Source: Marinobacterium profundum (GTDB lineage: Bacteria > Pseudomonadota > Gammaproteobacteria > Pseudomonadales > Balneatricaceae). From it: a stretch of 64,000 bases of DNA. This document shows, piece after piece, positions 22,901 through 27,803 of this stretch. The position numbers and the translations under genes were made by a program. Under the pieces are notes generated by a model. The model made no database searches and was not told where the DNA came from. It saw nothing but the letters and a program-made list of their open reading frames with translations. Position 1 is the first letter of the stretch. Every line of letters begins with the position of its first letter. Location: positions 20,681 to 84,680 of the forward strand of contig NZ_BCNS01000129.1 of assembly GCF_001528745.1 (NCBI RefSeq), in the 5' to 3' direction.

Positions 22901-25544
22901 CGCCTGGAGCAACTGGTCTATCAGTGTCGGCGATGGCCTGGATGGGCTCTTTGGTAATGATTACATCGCAGGTGGTGCCGAGAATGACACTATCTTCGGC
23001 CAGCGCGGCAAGGATACGATTCAGGGCGATGGCTCGATCGACACAAGGCTGAGTGATGGCACCGGGGTCAGCGCCAGTCGCACTGCGGCGGGCGATCTGG
23101 TTGTGGTTGCATCGGTTGAAGCGAGCGCTGATGGCGATGACTATATAGAGGGTGGCGGCGAAAACGACGTTATCTTCGGCAACCTGGGTCAGGATGACAT
23201 CATCGGCGGCAACTCCAGCCTGTTCGGACTTGCGCTGAAAAATCAGCGCGCAGACGGGGCCGACCTGATCTTCGGTGGCGCCGGCACCGATATTTCCCGT
23301 AACAACATGGGCGATACCGACAGCAGGGGCCATGCCCGTGATGCCGACATGATCCTGGGTGACAACGGCAATATCTACCGTATCGTCGGTACAGAGGGTG
23401 TCGCCAATGCGGGCCAGTACCTGAACTTCAGCTACGACAATTACAATAGCGGCAGCGGCACGCTAAACAAGATTGTGGTACGCGCCGCACAGTTGCTGGA
23501 CTACACCGAGGGCGGCCCTGATTTGGATGCAGCTGCGCTGGCGGGTGATCATGGCGCCGGTGACGAGATTCACGGCGAATCGGGCGATGACTTTGTCTAC
23601 GGCATGACCGGCAACGATGTGCTGTTCGGCGATGCCCAGGACGATGACATTATCGGTGGCTGGGGCCACGACTGGATCTCGGGCGGCACAGGGGACGATG
23701 GCGTGCTGGGCGATGATGGCCGGATTCATAGCTCGCGTAATGGGCTCACTGAAACGCTCAACGGGCTCACCACGGCTGTCACCCAACAGAACATCGCCAC
23801 CTCCGGCAAGGCTCAGGAGGCTACCATCAATGTTGCCGGCAAGCTGAAGAAGACGGTGAATCTGACGCCATTCAATGTGGATCCCGCCACTGTGCAGGAT
23901 GTGCATTTTGCGGCCCAGTATGCCGATGACATTATCTTTGGCGGGCTCGGCAATGATGCGTTGCACGGCGGAGCCGGTGATGATGCCATGTCCGGCGCCG
24001 AGGCGATGGCCACGCCTGCCTATGGCCAGATATCCGATGCTGAGGGTAATCCGACAGCGGGCCTGGTGCGCATCGATTTTGAGCGTCCGTTTAATCCTGG
24101 CAATGTGCTGCACTACAACCCCTACGATGTGACGTCCATTCGCTATGATGCCAGCCGCCCGGCTGGAGAGTTTGCGCTTTACGATGAATACGATCCGCAG
24201 CGCAAGATACTGCTGACCGACATGGGTGGCCTGTCGAAAACGGGTAGCGGCAAGGAATTTTTCCTCAACTTCAATCCGGCCGAAGTCGATGGCGACGATG
24301 TACTATTCGGCGACCTGGGCAACGACTGGATGGTGGGCGGCAGCGGCAACGACAACCTCTACGGCGGCTACGGGGATGACCTGCTCAACGTCGATGACAA
24401 TCTGAATACCAATGGCGGGCTCAACAACGCACCGGACGCCGACTACGCCGATCTTGCCTTCGGTGGCGCTGGCCGTGACATCATGATCGGTAACGCCGAG
24501 GCGGATCGTCTGATCGACTGGGCCGGCGAGTTTAATACCTATCTGGTACCTTTTAATCCCTTTGGTCTGGGCACGGTCAGCCGCCAGTTGCAGCCCAGCG
24601 TAGCGGACTTTCTGTACGCCCTGTCTGCCAGTGACGGTGCCGATCAAACGCGCGCCGCGGATAGCGGCAGTGACCCTGCGCGCCACGGTGAACCCGATGG
24701 CGAGCTGGGGCTGGTCACGCAAAAAGATGCTTACTGGGGCGATCAGACCGGCGGTCCGGCCGATCCGCAGTCCGATACCAAAACATCGGGCACAAAAGTT
24801 AAAACCAAGGGTGCAAAAGCGAACAACAATCTGCTGGCCAGCAGCGAGGCACCGCGTGGCATGTATAGCGATGACCAGCTGAGCGTTACGCCTGAGGCTG
24901 TCGCTCAGGTTCTGGCGCAGGCGAAACACCGCTGGGCCTTGTCCGGTCTGGTTGACGCTGCCAGTCTTGGCCGGCTGGATGATCTCCGGGTTGAGATCGT
25001 CAGTCTGGACGGCGCGGTGCTGGCACAGGTCGAGGGCAATACCATCTACATCGATAGCAATGCGGCGGGCTGGGGCTGGTTTGTCGATGCGACAGCCGCT
25101 GCCGATGAAGAATACCGGACCATGGCGGATGGCAGCTTGCAGGCCCGCGCCGGCACGGAAGCCTACGCGCGCATGGATCTGCTGACGGTACTGAGTCATG
25201 AGATCGGCCATGTGCTGGGTTACGTGCACAGCAACTCCGGTCGCGGTGCATCGCTGCTGATGGATACGACGCTCGCGGCCGGCGTGCGTGAATTACCCGA
25301 GTCGGGCGCTGAGCCTGCGCTGGCACCGTCGACCATCGCAGGTTTGACCGGCTGGAAGATGGCAACCGGTGAGCGATCTGGTACTGTGAAACTGGCTCAG
25401 CGAGGTTTTGATTCGCTGCGTCACGAACAGCGTCATGTCATGCACTGGGATGAGGCCAAGCAGTGCTTCGCTGGCGACGACAAGATCAAAAAGGCGGCTC
25501 CCCTCGATTGGGAAAAGGCCGCCGGTAATATCCGTACACACTGA
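4968..25544 (+). CDS. Giant secreted RTX/DUF4347 protein (6858 aa) with LEPR-XLL-like N-terminus and C-terminal metzincin
   Basis: Predicted extracellular or surface protein of about 0.7 MDa. Residues 3-18 are lysine-rich; 23-35 read FEALENRVLLSAD, a close variant of the LEPR-XLL motif found at the N-terminus of very large proteins. There is no ordinary signal peptide. DUF4347 spans ~215-355 (HLLSHG with H251; LYGCDVA with C294). Calcium-binding RTX nonapeptides (GGxGxDxLx) occur in three blocks: ~358-1448, ~3025-3475 and ~5305-6505. Between them lie a Leu/Asp-rich region with repeats such as FDLSLNIPGLNLSLDD (~1800-2000) and a mainly helical region (~4370-5110). Residues ~6628-6778 form a metzincin-type peptidase: H6744-E-x-x-H6748-x-x-G-x-x-H6754 with a possible Met-turn at M6765. 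The last ~60 residues do not resemble a typical RTX type I secretion signal. The gene is intact, with no internal stop. It sits inside its own export-like operon. Role inferred: adhesin or protease delivered to the cell surface. Confidence 0.9.
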   Translation: MNKIFYQGKKAKKAGKKKQNLQFEALENRVLLSADLGISAADLQQPDESVTGVIESELQLSVLENAEFEPESIAVDDSLTRLLGEGTALDMGGPATADPAAEPAPEAGGPDDVVPADGDAQDEGLVLSAGEVYLVERMMASQIVILDAGIPQLESVINELFSSADTQLAATLESLQSNPLTLVPAPVSSADQPATDMGAQLAGADLQQQLLLNADRDIKIFVLDAEREGVEQIGSVLDYFENVAAIHLLSHGSAGALFLGSSTLTTQQLKNSQQQLKRWGSALSSDGDLLLYGCDVAEGELGLEFVETLATLTGADVAASNDDTGNLPGADWDLENSTGVIETQSLSIAAMQGVLATTPTDGNDTLTNPTGTIKGLKGDDAYVFNTNSFGVVTVTELKNEGTDTLDLSALSVDLTFTIKKDNVVVVTYSSGGTANKITATQIENIKGGSGNDTFIVQKGAELKGTLDGGAGTNTLSYTDPAAGIFDKSYSGAVAVDFTVGSAADSARATAIAGFAVGKVTNIQQVIGGNGDDFLKGFSGADDLSGGKGADTLQGGAGIDLLKGDAGDDHLDGGADTDTLEGGAGKDTLVASTGGDTLKGGAGDDLYEFSDTADWNGTTVTELAGEGTDTLDFSAVGADLSFTVNDLALTGLAVSAGASSLSGALHIERIVAGSGINTFNFKNSWADKLVISATAGATVTADFSAVTTDLYFSIKADGTVVVADTSNRSGGHRVTLSHVDNLVGGQGVNTFSFAAGGSISGNLNGGSGTGILDYSQFDLTTVVDLSNVATAVPGVGGTLSNIDELVGSEKQDHLSAADSGQSLSGDRGDDFLFGGSGADVLAGDQGDDTLVGGAGNDSFSGGKGDDSYLFSGSWGQDTGITELANGGSDTISFAGMDLQAATAALPQIDAIAAVSADLTITFNADGSLNVTDDSATANTLAVAAASLPEIESLLGGSGANDYVFQDNWGNGSGTSILLDDTASSAGTLDFSAVSSDLKFVITDDNGVTVITVTTAVNGKVYSVTARGVENLIGGTGDNQYRFEGAAVLGGSLTGFSGTGVNAGTATLDFSAYDGGSGHGVKLDLTAATAKAIVDPADAAQDTALIAGTLSSINDLIGSGFDDELTGDAQVNRLDGGAGNDTLKGGAQNDTLIGGKGSDSLQGEGGDDTYKVESKWTSLDLSLSPNQTDTISDSDGANTLDLSDISKDLQVTFTDVAAGGSNVSVKVALNALLSNTIKIDNAGNGTDSWTLKTGSGDDTVIIKDKVDSTVSLEAGEGSNTLDYFTGGDKGISGYKSSVSVDLDAGTATGLAGISDFQHIYGSVNGGADQLTGDDGDNNFYVGIWGELDGSNARNHVIDGGDGSDTISFVNFDQADFDLVLDLSSSIVTHEDTASTVMTVATLAGIENLVGGAGNDRLIGDAAANVLNGGGGDDSLEGGDGDDTYAFDSDWGLDSIVENLVEGTDVLNFSGVTEALTFNNGRGDGTEVDLATALTRNVTVTDGSSVLTADFNVETFAGVKETDTLEQANVILTTAVQDEMISGLEALKAMAEGLSTGYSEFDALLDLQLPLVGETLSGLLVNDSGVAVNIADELALRIQAQINALKTLFWGASSATANDGNDSNTDALFALTDTGGEPLFFITENTRLLEFGSSLELFTRTQPLGIDFGGTLSEIPGVEVELNPDVTTTLKFDYAFGVLPTDPADPAADLAFHVSNPGLNFAVSLFDDAIYAGLDFGVIAASIGGPAIDDAKGLLALNIDLTIGAQGDLSEQILLDTVSNNSYDSLFSLQADRNTGVSASLPVVVDAAGLGLDIPSLPTITLNTPALPELPSLGDLGTLFGNLDWSLPDLSELFDLGSISLDQIFEMMRSGLNYLVNNFDFSLNIPGLNLSLDDIFKNLPGFDLGLEDFLSGLLEPLNNFDVSLGLQGLEDWLNAQLTDLLPDLWPDWSLPSFDFSYDGFDLGIDFDFDLNLGDLFGALGLPQLELGFDFDLADLAAFLNLPAGFDPAQLGITMAADGTLLVDADLDIALELDLALQEYALAVIGNAGPAGLNVQDYAFIGDDTQVSLAVRAGADDIDVEASLSISDSLPDIGFWIENGSAIVDAVAAITLPQVGNGRYQLSTFDISNFSFEAGGEASLDLPMFLGTGSLPMGGSELDLNGDSYADNVLHAGFDFDLSGLSTPEVIAPNFAGFSLIAFLNDPATVLEGMEGMFEGIKSLMVGELGRLGLPLVGDVLNQSGAFVDQLRDSLLGDKSSGTYVDGLGKELTDAAANGDDVISLIRDALFNALGAYLQVAKTDANGDPAYDELGKLIYGDVESADDIGLVLTAEGALTFNVLLAGSVFEGLADYVERMGDTDGDGIDDAIIKRFLEVPINFDLSAPGLGLKTGPTDTIEVSLDYFFGLGFGLDTSGFFLDTAGVTEAGEELGLTLDASLSEGASLLGTLGFLQMRMTEVDDDDGNSGLRGKIAMDLQATGDRWRIGEALTMSAQISAEANVDLFATLEMDFGDDIALPNAFTTVHYDQQLADITWESGSSFSADFLAPPEVVLEDVTLDVGDLFSGFIGPIALELDPFLGADSELRRVLDILTTDIDLGVDKINLLDIAVLAMNVKAAGTGDILRTTVTALLAVSDFITLAADAARNGTSIEVNFGTFALGSSLVTSDSTAISNDDLSQSGGQSATDAVANDPNATASQKNLVANLGTSPGSIMFPILYDPMTAVGLLLGKDVDLFIYDTPDIDFSILYEQSFPIFAGLNAVIKGELEVFSDFYFGFDTTGIRSWFNEFEANDYDFGASVSHLGDIFDGFFIADWAVSDTGQLIQGDDVPEVTLKVTFAAGAALGIGGLVEAGVLGGVEAEIGLNLHDLPKTGTGGNTGVEAVYDGKIRFEEVASILQENPLCLFDMEGTIKAFLEGYLWVGVKVFGSKITLFEASKRFVEVTLARFEWICPDLPDPTVATLNNGVLTLAYTDADGNTQANLPEIYKVYLDNIDVTPSDGIDNEVERIFVTGNGHTQVFDPTLVTSIRAAGTANNDEYEISTEIVANLEIHGAGGNDIITLTGNSNADKSRRIYGEGGNDTLIGTNMADLIVGGDGNDNIMAQDGADVIFGDNEDGTGTGSDFIWATGTALGTSGLANGFANYIDAGAGSDQVLTGEGNDRILGGTGDDFINAGGGIDTIDGGDDADHIIAGTGADIVVGGRGDDTLSWENGDGADSFDGGQGNDEIFMAGYSVNPDEFYKADTSNYIVDDGAVDTVVVSASGGDTRINWQHGASAGITLSGSGVEILSMDTGMGADDIVIGNLATTSVGSVKLSTGTQRSLVVENRFVKERNDAGDLVDTAQTLEFKMLQVADDNAIDRVQIDGTHSADNYLVSTVESTGVGGNTQTAMRYEQLDGGKDIAGNPSSHVIVDVYDLETNDYSRLSTLGGNDSIDALGVTQALVSHIYLDGGADDDRIIGTNLASVSDVIIGGSGSDRMTGGAGIDQFYEQSDSGADANIDGDVDVLVESRDADFILSDTRLVIDDSEPLRKVGDPQRLSGQFGNETETFTNLFENAELSGFDSANWFELTGWSGGGLLDGGKGGDSYTLELAQLASGRQYLNIADSGGAAGLDSLIYKGSAGKDTIQLDTVYKRAGDVEKRFTDDRWSSYGNYGDGLLIAHFDANDSFGKVDLDDEDSLMNVREASLSEGADYQVVNYHSVEQVTVFGGAEADKFISDSTESQIDVYGDAGDDLFYVGSVLKTDTVLVEGQEVTIVLEITDGANVNNSNFFGGEGDDYFEVNHNVADIGLYGDNGNDTFFIKALLTLDDDGELLDLDSGVSSVSGVSQDPTADTREVDVDTLVYVENANIIINGGAGFDSVALVGTVLSDTFYVFVERDPVTGDSIQRIYGAGVKLQKLLNIERLQLLTGGGDDTVYLYGVDMGLIGDMVIKTGSGSDLVQIGGPEQVINLNYPKNRDQFYAAVEGYEVDQDALGNYLSVDTVSGMPFYQIDETGRIVGFQVENPAVTLQVTMPESTDIDAFVSPVLIDGGEGANDRVIVNNQSGNNRIRFANVELERKDVVFDYTHFTLTSTATDFVDTVLGNASTGAIAQDLLASAAGDYLRFQDRYYDTELLNNIANGSQTELTIPAGLSYFNIQNTLKADGTISYARAELELFAADFDLDLDYAEVEHPDPSRAGEYLYQLNGISKNDVAVAFEAQHKETVVYDLGGNRIVYQDLTALTLKTTAPLRVQFGAGAITSIESVRSDAMDTLHGVDAAAALHFTGMDEVTLNLTDETGGVQGSELHIDNSLFTGRLQVQGGIHTDRIFVEQTQAVTTVHGNAGNDEIIVGKNGMLDQLGQSIYLFGDEGTDSIEVDRAGDASAADVSVDQNLLEHSTGFEQLSRITSAISLQGITDEENDLLEAELKSASEAYADAAFAVSQGDLDTALDEISEASLEQLLDVLNSSKEKLATSVTEAADTLRLNDQQLLENQIKLYTRARYYESNAIDDALLDRMSALGLKAKFSVTYSYEIFGITFDNLVAHSAVTGLQSGFNTAEDWLRNFGSRVNITDDDGNAQDITVDASGNRSALQQLLENASGQSDIYDLINGALNQNRQTVFTATEDNDGWLDVTFKLELVSTSVHQANDNNVRALAQLYDTLVNDYLGSQDIYADLLKARSYNGSDITQADLNSFYNSYQSNADIRGFNINDPLAGGKALSSELIASVDAVNLDLSASVLAKQSATVIAQLQQFDLTRSNSFADIYDDKLDALIAQIGAALGSDDYSQATLASISADLATLLAQFNPYDDDNGFAADRQMVLAPVYNALAANTSNGLIDVLDGINQLHTDLDGADFVAILNSAAAAAGYDDFETLFNSAGYTQVREAYATASELIDSFLIYSAGQPDMEDLPIAVTDVLRGIKVLDRAAERFEAFVNALESGFDFATFRTSYLANQAAVQQFVANNPQYIAYLQSEARYEAMTSSLTRDANDVVTLAALNEQQYQLLVAARDAAVTQFASLKTSLYTQYTFTFDYWWFTRTVHLDYTVDFRYVQQQALVANLQSQVALAKSYFDGSESQTDELLALRQAYSDQEESFENLIETLGSTYEAQKKALNAQFLVLKEISGLAVEIIKARGPDQDIAGFADDSSLISEIISFNDEYRILDEDAAQDPLDLTKFVSVSADGSREATKNSVIFQTEQRDYTAVTTVAGMTNADVFIHVGYDDVENLTLNLGEGADSVQVLDTLGQATAEVFVNTAGGDDEITVSDENTTTEGIVSHLIVDAGTGSNKLDINDINDATADSIIMTNTERAGYTSVTGIASGNIHYRGAYGQGVLLQAGKDGDDIHIDGVIAGAATLIRAGEGDDDITVTDTTSRVDDSTSLTILGELGDDVIDASKAGFQVTIEGNEGDDVIFGSEHDDTLSGNEDNDLILGGLGADTISGNAGHDLILGDLGSVTLQVTGIGPVTVDYATVDATDLSGKEYQYQYLRDGSITALLSTLTGGNAGNGDTITGGSGIDALMGGAGMDVITDDDGNSLVVGDHALISYLAGMTLAVSSRFASEGEQDQITLNGTNNYVIGGSGGDEITTSTGTGFVLGDHGTMSFSGAQLISIHSSDESIGGADIIDLGDGDKTVIGGVGNDTVNAGTGTHRVIGDNGAIDYDAAEAGALRSMQSTSDSNGGVDTITLLGSLNQVIGGSDGDFITVNTASSTDQVLGDNGSMTFTGAAGDELLSNMQSPLTQTGGGNDEITLGAGNKVVIAGIGADTVTTPLLSLGTRYVIGDEGEFDFDANNILQTAKSTSTRGDGDTLTLGGASSADVNLVIGGVGGDDIDTGDSTDYILGDNGVTQWTAGIIDSMTSTDQAFGGNDDINTQGSIDIVFGGQGADTITLGMGNDIGIGDNGAYDFQTASISSIDGANANGGSDTIKGNEGDDILFGGVGGDIIDGNSGRDLIFGDQAMLTSRAGGDNSNPRLRALTDGLLYGSDASAQIGATHFSGPAADIPAWSNWSISVGDGLDGLFGNDYIAGGAENDTIFGQRGKDTIQGDGSIDTRLSDGTGVSASRTAAGDLVVVASVEASADGDDYIEGGGENDVIFGNLGQDDIIGGNSSLFGLALKNQRADGADLIFGGAGTDISRNNMGDTDSRGHARDADMILGDNGNIYRIVGTEGVANAGQYLNFSYDNYNSGSGTLNKIVVRAAQLLDYTEGGPDLDAAALAGDHGAGDEIHGESGDDFVYGMTGNDVLFGDAQDDDIIGGWGHDWISGGTGDDGVLGDDGRIHSSRNGLTETLNGLTTAVTQQNIATSGKAQEATINVAGKLKKTVNLTPFNVDPATVQDVHFAAQYADDIIFGGLGNDALHGGAGDDAMSGAEAMATPAYGQISDAEGNPTAGLVRIDFERPFNPGNVLHYNPYDVTSIRYDASRPAGEFALYDEYDPQRKILLTDMGGLSKTGSGKEFFLNFNPAEVDGDDVLFGDLGNDWMVGGSGNDNLYGGYGDDLLNVDDNLNTNGGLNNAPDADYADLAFGGAGRDIMIGNAEADRLIDWAGEFNTYLVPFNPFGLGTVSRQLQPSVADFLYALSASDGADQTRAADSGSDPARHGEPDGELGLVTQKDAYWGDQTGGPADPQSDTKTSGTKVKTKGAKANNNLLASSEAPRGMYSDDQLSVTPEAVAQVLAQAKHRWALSGLVDAASLGRLDDLRVEIVSLDGAVLAQVEGNTIYIDSNAAGWGWFVDATAAADEEYRTMADGSLQARAGTEAYARMDLLTVLSHEIGHVLGYVHSNSGRGASLLMDTTLAAGVRELPESGAEPALAPSTIAGLTGWKMATGERSGTVKLAQRGFDSLRHEQRHVMHWDEAKQCFAGDDKIKKAAPLDWEKAAGNIRTH
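21500..22743 (+). repeat. Seven in-frame tandem repeats (~56-64 residues each) in the third RTX block
   Basis: Within the giant gene, the protein repeats a unit of about 60 residues seven times. Each unit opens with a (V/I)(L/I)GD(N/H)G-like turn, continues through an aromatic strand and a short Ser/Met-rich segment, then GGxDxIxL and a VIGGxGxDxI step. This is longer-period than the surrounding nonapeptides and shows that the block grew by duplication of a composite module. The DNA copies are diverged, so they are not recent. Confidence 0.7.
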
Positions 25545-25562
25545 TTAATTTAAGGAAGAAAC

Positions 25563-25889
25563 ATGGACAAGCCCAAGCAGAAAGTTGCAGCACCTACTAT
25601 CAAGTGGGATGACTCTCGCATGAAAAGTACCTATGCCAATGTGTGTAACGTCTCCAGCACCCGGGAAGAAATTACCCTGCTGTTCGGCCTGAACCAGGCC
25701 TGGAATGCACAGCAGAAGGAACTGTCCATCGAACTGTCGGATCGCATTATCCTCAATCCCTTTGCCGCCAAGCGCATGGCTACACTGCTGAACAATGTAC
25801 TGGCGCAGTACGAAGAACGCTTTGGCGAAGTGGGTGAAACCGCTGCAGTACCGGCCGCAGCCGAGGCTGAGACTCAGCCCAGTCACTAA
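25563..25889 (+). CDS. DUF3467 protein
   Basis: A 108-residue cytosolic protein matching the DUF3467 pattern: an early TYANVCNVSSTREEITLLFG strand pair, a middle ELSDRIILNPFAAKRM segment and an end LLNNVLAQYEERFG. The start ATG follows AAGGAAG at 25553-25559, a strong ribosome site. It begins 18 bases after the giant gene stops and precedes the first HlyD-type gene, so it is embedded in the export operon. The molecular function of DUF3467 is not known to me. Small size, position and strong translation suggest an accessory factor for the giant substrate (chaperone-like or adaptor); that is inference. No membrane segment or signal peptide is present. The C-terminal ~18 residues are Ala/Glu-rich and probably disordered. 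Confidence 0.82.
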   Translation: MDKPKQKVAAPTIKWDDSRMKSTYANVCNVSSTREEITLLFGLNQAWNAQQKELSIELSDRIILNPFAAKRMATLLNNVLAQYEERFGEVGETAAVPAAAEAETQPSH

Positions 25890-25976
25890 GACGTTACTGT
25901 TACACGCCGGCCCTGGCGGACACAGTCCGACCAGGGCTGTTTTCGTCCTGCCCGCTTTGGTTAATGTACCCCATTG

Positions 25977-27803
25977 ATGCAAACAGATTCCGATACCGCC
26001 CAGGATGACCTGCGCCAGGCCTGGGTTCAGTTCAGCGCCGCCTCCAGCCATGAAGAGTACTGCCAGCACTGGCTGGCATTGATCTGCACCCGCATAGGCA
26101 ATGTCGATCTGGCCGCCCTGGTGCTGGACAGCGGTGAAGCGGGCTTTCAGCCCACCGCCATCTGGCCCGAAAAGTCCCAGCCCGATGCTGATTTTACCGC
26201 CCTCATAGAGGAAGGCATCGAAGAGGCTTCGGGTTTGGTGCACTCCCTTGGCAATGGCGCCTTTGGGGTGGCCTTCCCGGTACGCCTCGATGGCGAACTG
26301 GTGGGCGTGGTGGCCTTGTCGCTGCGCGTGCCCAGTGCACGCCTGCCCGCGGTGATGGAGCAGGTGCAGTGGGGCAGCGCCTGGATCGAGTTGATGCTGC
26401 GTCGCCACCGTGGCCAGGAACAGGGCCTGCAGTTTGAGCGTCTGTCGGGCGCTGTGGACCTGCTGGGTGCCGTGCTGGCGGAGCCGGATTTCAACGCTGC
26501 GTCCATGACCTTCGTCAACGAACTGGCTAGCGCCCATGGCTGTGATCGCGTCAGTTTTGGACTCTGCAAAGGTGCCCAGGTGCAGATCAGCGCGCTGTCC
26601 CACAGCGCCCAGTTCGGCAAGAAAATGAACCTGATCCGGCGCCTGAGTGGCGTCATGGATGAGGCGGTACTGCAGCGCGGCCATATCAATTACCCCGACA
26701 GCGGTGACAGCGGCAACATGCTGGTGCAGCGCGAGCATATGCAGTTTTCCCTCAGTTATGGCAATGCCCGCCTGCTGACGGTTCCGCTGCATTCGGGGGA
26801 GGACTATTTTGGTGCCGTGACCCTGGAGCGTGAAGCCGACAGGCCTTTCCTTGAGGACGAGGTGGATCGCATTCGCAGCATAGTGGCGCTGTCGGGGGAG
26901 GCACTGAAGAACAAACATGGCCAGGATAGGCGCTGGTATCAGCAACTTGGGTCGGCCTGCCTGACCCAGTTCAAGCGCCTGTTCGGCAAGGGCCATCCCG
27001 GACGCAAGCTCAGCCTGTTATTGCTGATCGCCCTGGTGGTGTTTTTCAGCCTGGCCACCGGCACTTACCGGGTGGCGGCGGACAGCGTGCTGGAGGGCTC
27101 GGTGCGCCGGGCCATAGTAGCGCCGTTCGAGGGCTATCTGGATACCGCTGCCGTCAAGGCGGGGGAGCGGGTGACGGCGGAACAGGAAATGAGTCGGCTG
27201 GATGACCGTGACCTGACGCTGGAAAAACTCGGCTTTATCAGCGAACAGGCCAAGCTGCAGCGCCAGTACGAAGAAGCGGTGGCCAATCGCGACCGCTCCG
27301 AAGCCAAGGTGGTGCAGGCGCAGCTGGAACAGAACCGGGCCGAGCTGGACCTGGTGATCAGCAAGCTTGCCCGCACGCGGCTGCGGGCCCCCTTTGATGG
27401 CCTGGTGGTTAGCGGCGATCTGAGCCAGCGCCTGGGCAGTGCGGTGGAGCAGGGCGAGGTGCTGTTTGAAGTGGCGCCTTTGGACAGCTACCGGGTGATT
27501 CTGTGGGTCGATGAACACCGCATGGCGGATATTCGCGAAGGTCTGCAGGGGCGGCTGGTGCTCAATGCGCTGCCGGAAACTGCTTTTGATTTCGATGTAA
27601 GCCAGGTGACGCCGGTGACCGAGGCGCGGGATGGCGGTAACTTCTTCCGTGTCGAGGCGGCACTGGCGGCGCCCTTGCCGGAGCTGCGTCCTGGCATGGA
27701 GGGTGTCGGCAAGATCGAGGTGGATGACCGTAAGCTGATCTGGATCTGGACCTACCCGCTGCAGCAGTGGCTGCGACTCAAGCTCTGGGCCTGGTGGCCC
27801 TGA
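25977..27803 (+). CDS. GAF-domain/HlyD fusion, inner-membrane periplasmic adaptor
   Basis: A 608-residue protein in which a cytoplasmic sensory part is joined to a type I secretion-like adaptor. Residues ~1-145 resemble a first degenerate GAF-like unit. Residues ~150-310 form a clearer GAF domain (AVDLLGAVLAEPDFNAASM... GNARLLTVPLHSGEDYFGAVTLERE). One membrane helix lies at ~345-365. The periplasmic HlyD part has a biotinyl-lipoyl half (GSVRRAIVAPFEGYLDTAAVKAGERV), a coiled coil (~400-455), the second lipoyl half (RLRAPFDGLVVSGDLSQRLGSAVEQGEVLFEVAP) and a beta-barrel. ATG at 25977 is preferred to the TTG just before it. The usual adaptor has only a short cytoplasmic tail, so the large GAF module is odd and could gate export in response to a ligand. 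The following gene starts directly at the stop codon, indicating coupled translation. Confidence 0.85.
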   Translation: MQTDSDTAQDDLRQAWVQFSAASSHEEYCQHWLALICTRIGNVDLAALVLDSGEAGFQPTAIWPEKSQPDADFTALIEEGIEEASGLVHSLGNGAFGVAFPVRLDGELVGVVALSLRVPSARLPAVMEQVQWGSAWIELMLRRHRGQEQGLQFERLSGAVDLLGAVLAEPDFNAASMTFVNELASAHGCDRVSFGLCKGAQVQISALSHSAQFGKKMNLIRRLSGVMDEAVLQRGHINYPDSGDSGNMLVQREHMQFSLSYGNARLLTVPLHSGEDYFGAVTLEREADRPFLEDEVDRIRSIVALSGEALKNKHGQDRRWYQQLGSACLTQFKRLFGKGHPGRKLSLLLLIALVVFFSLATGTYRVAADSVLEGSVRRAIVAPFEGYLDTAAVKAGERVTAEQEMSRLDDRDLTLEKLGFISEQAKLQRQYEEAVANRDRSEAKVVQAQLEQNRAELDLVISKLARTRLRAPFDGLVVSGDLSQRLGSAVEQGEVLFEVAPLDSYRVILWVDEHRMADIREGLQGRLVLNALPETAFDFDVSQVTPVTEARDGGNFFRVEAALAAPLPELRPGMEGVGKIEVDDRKLIWIWTYPLQQWLRLKLWAWWP

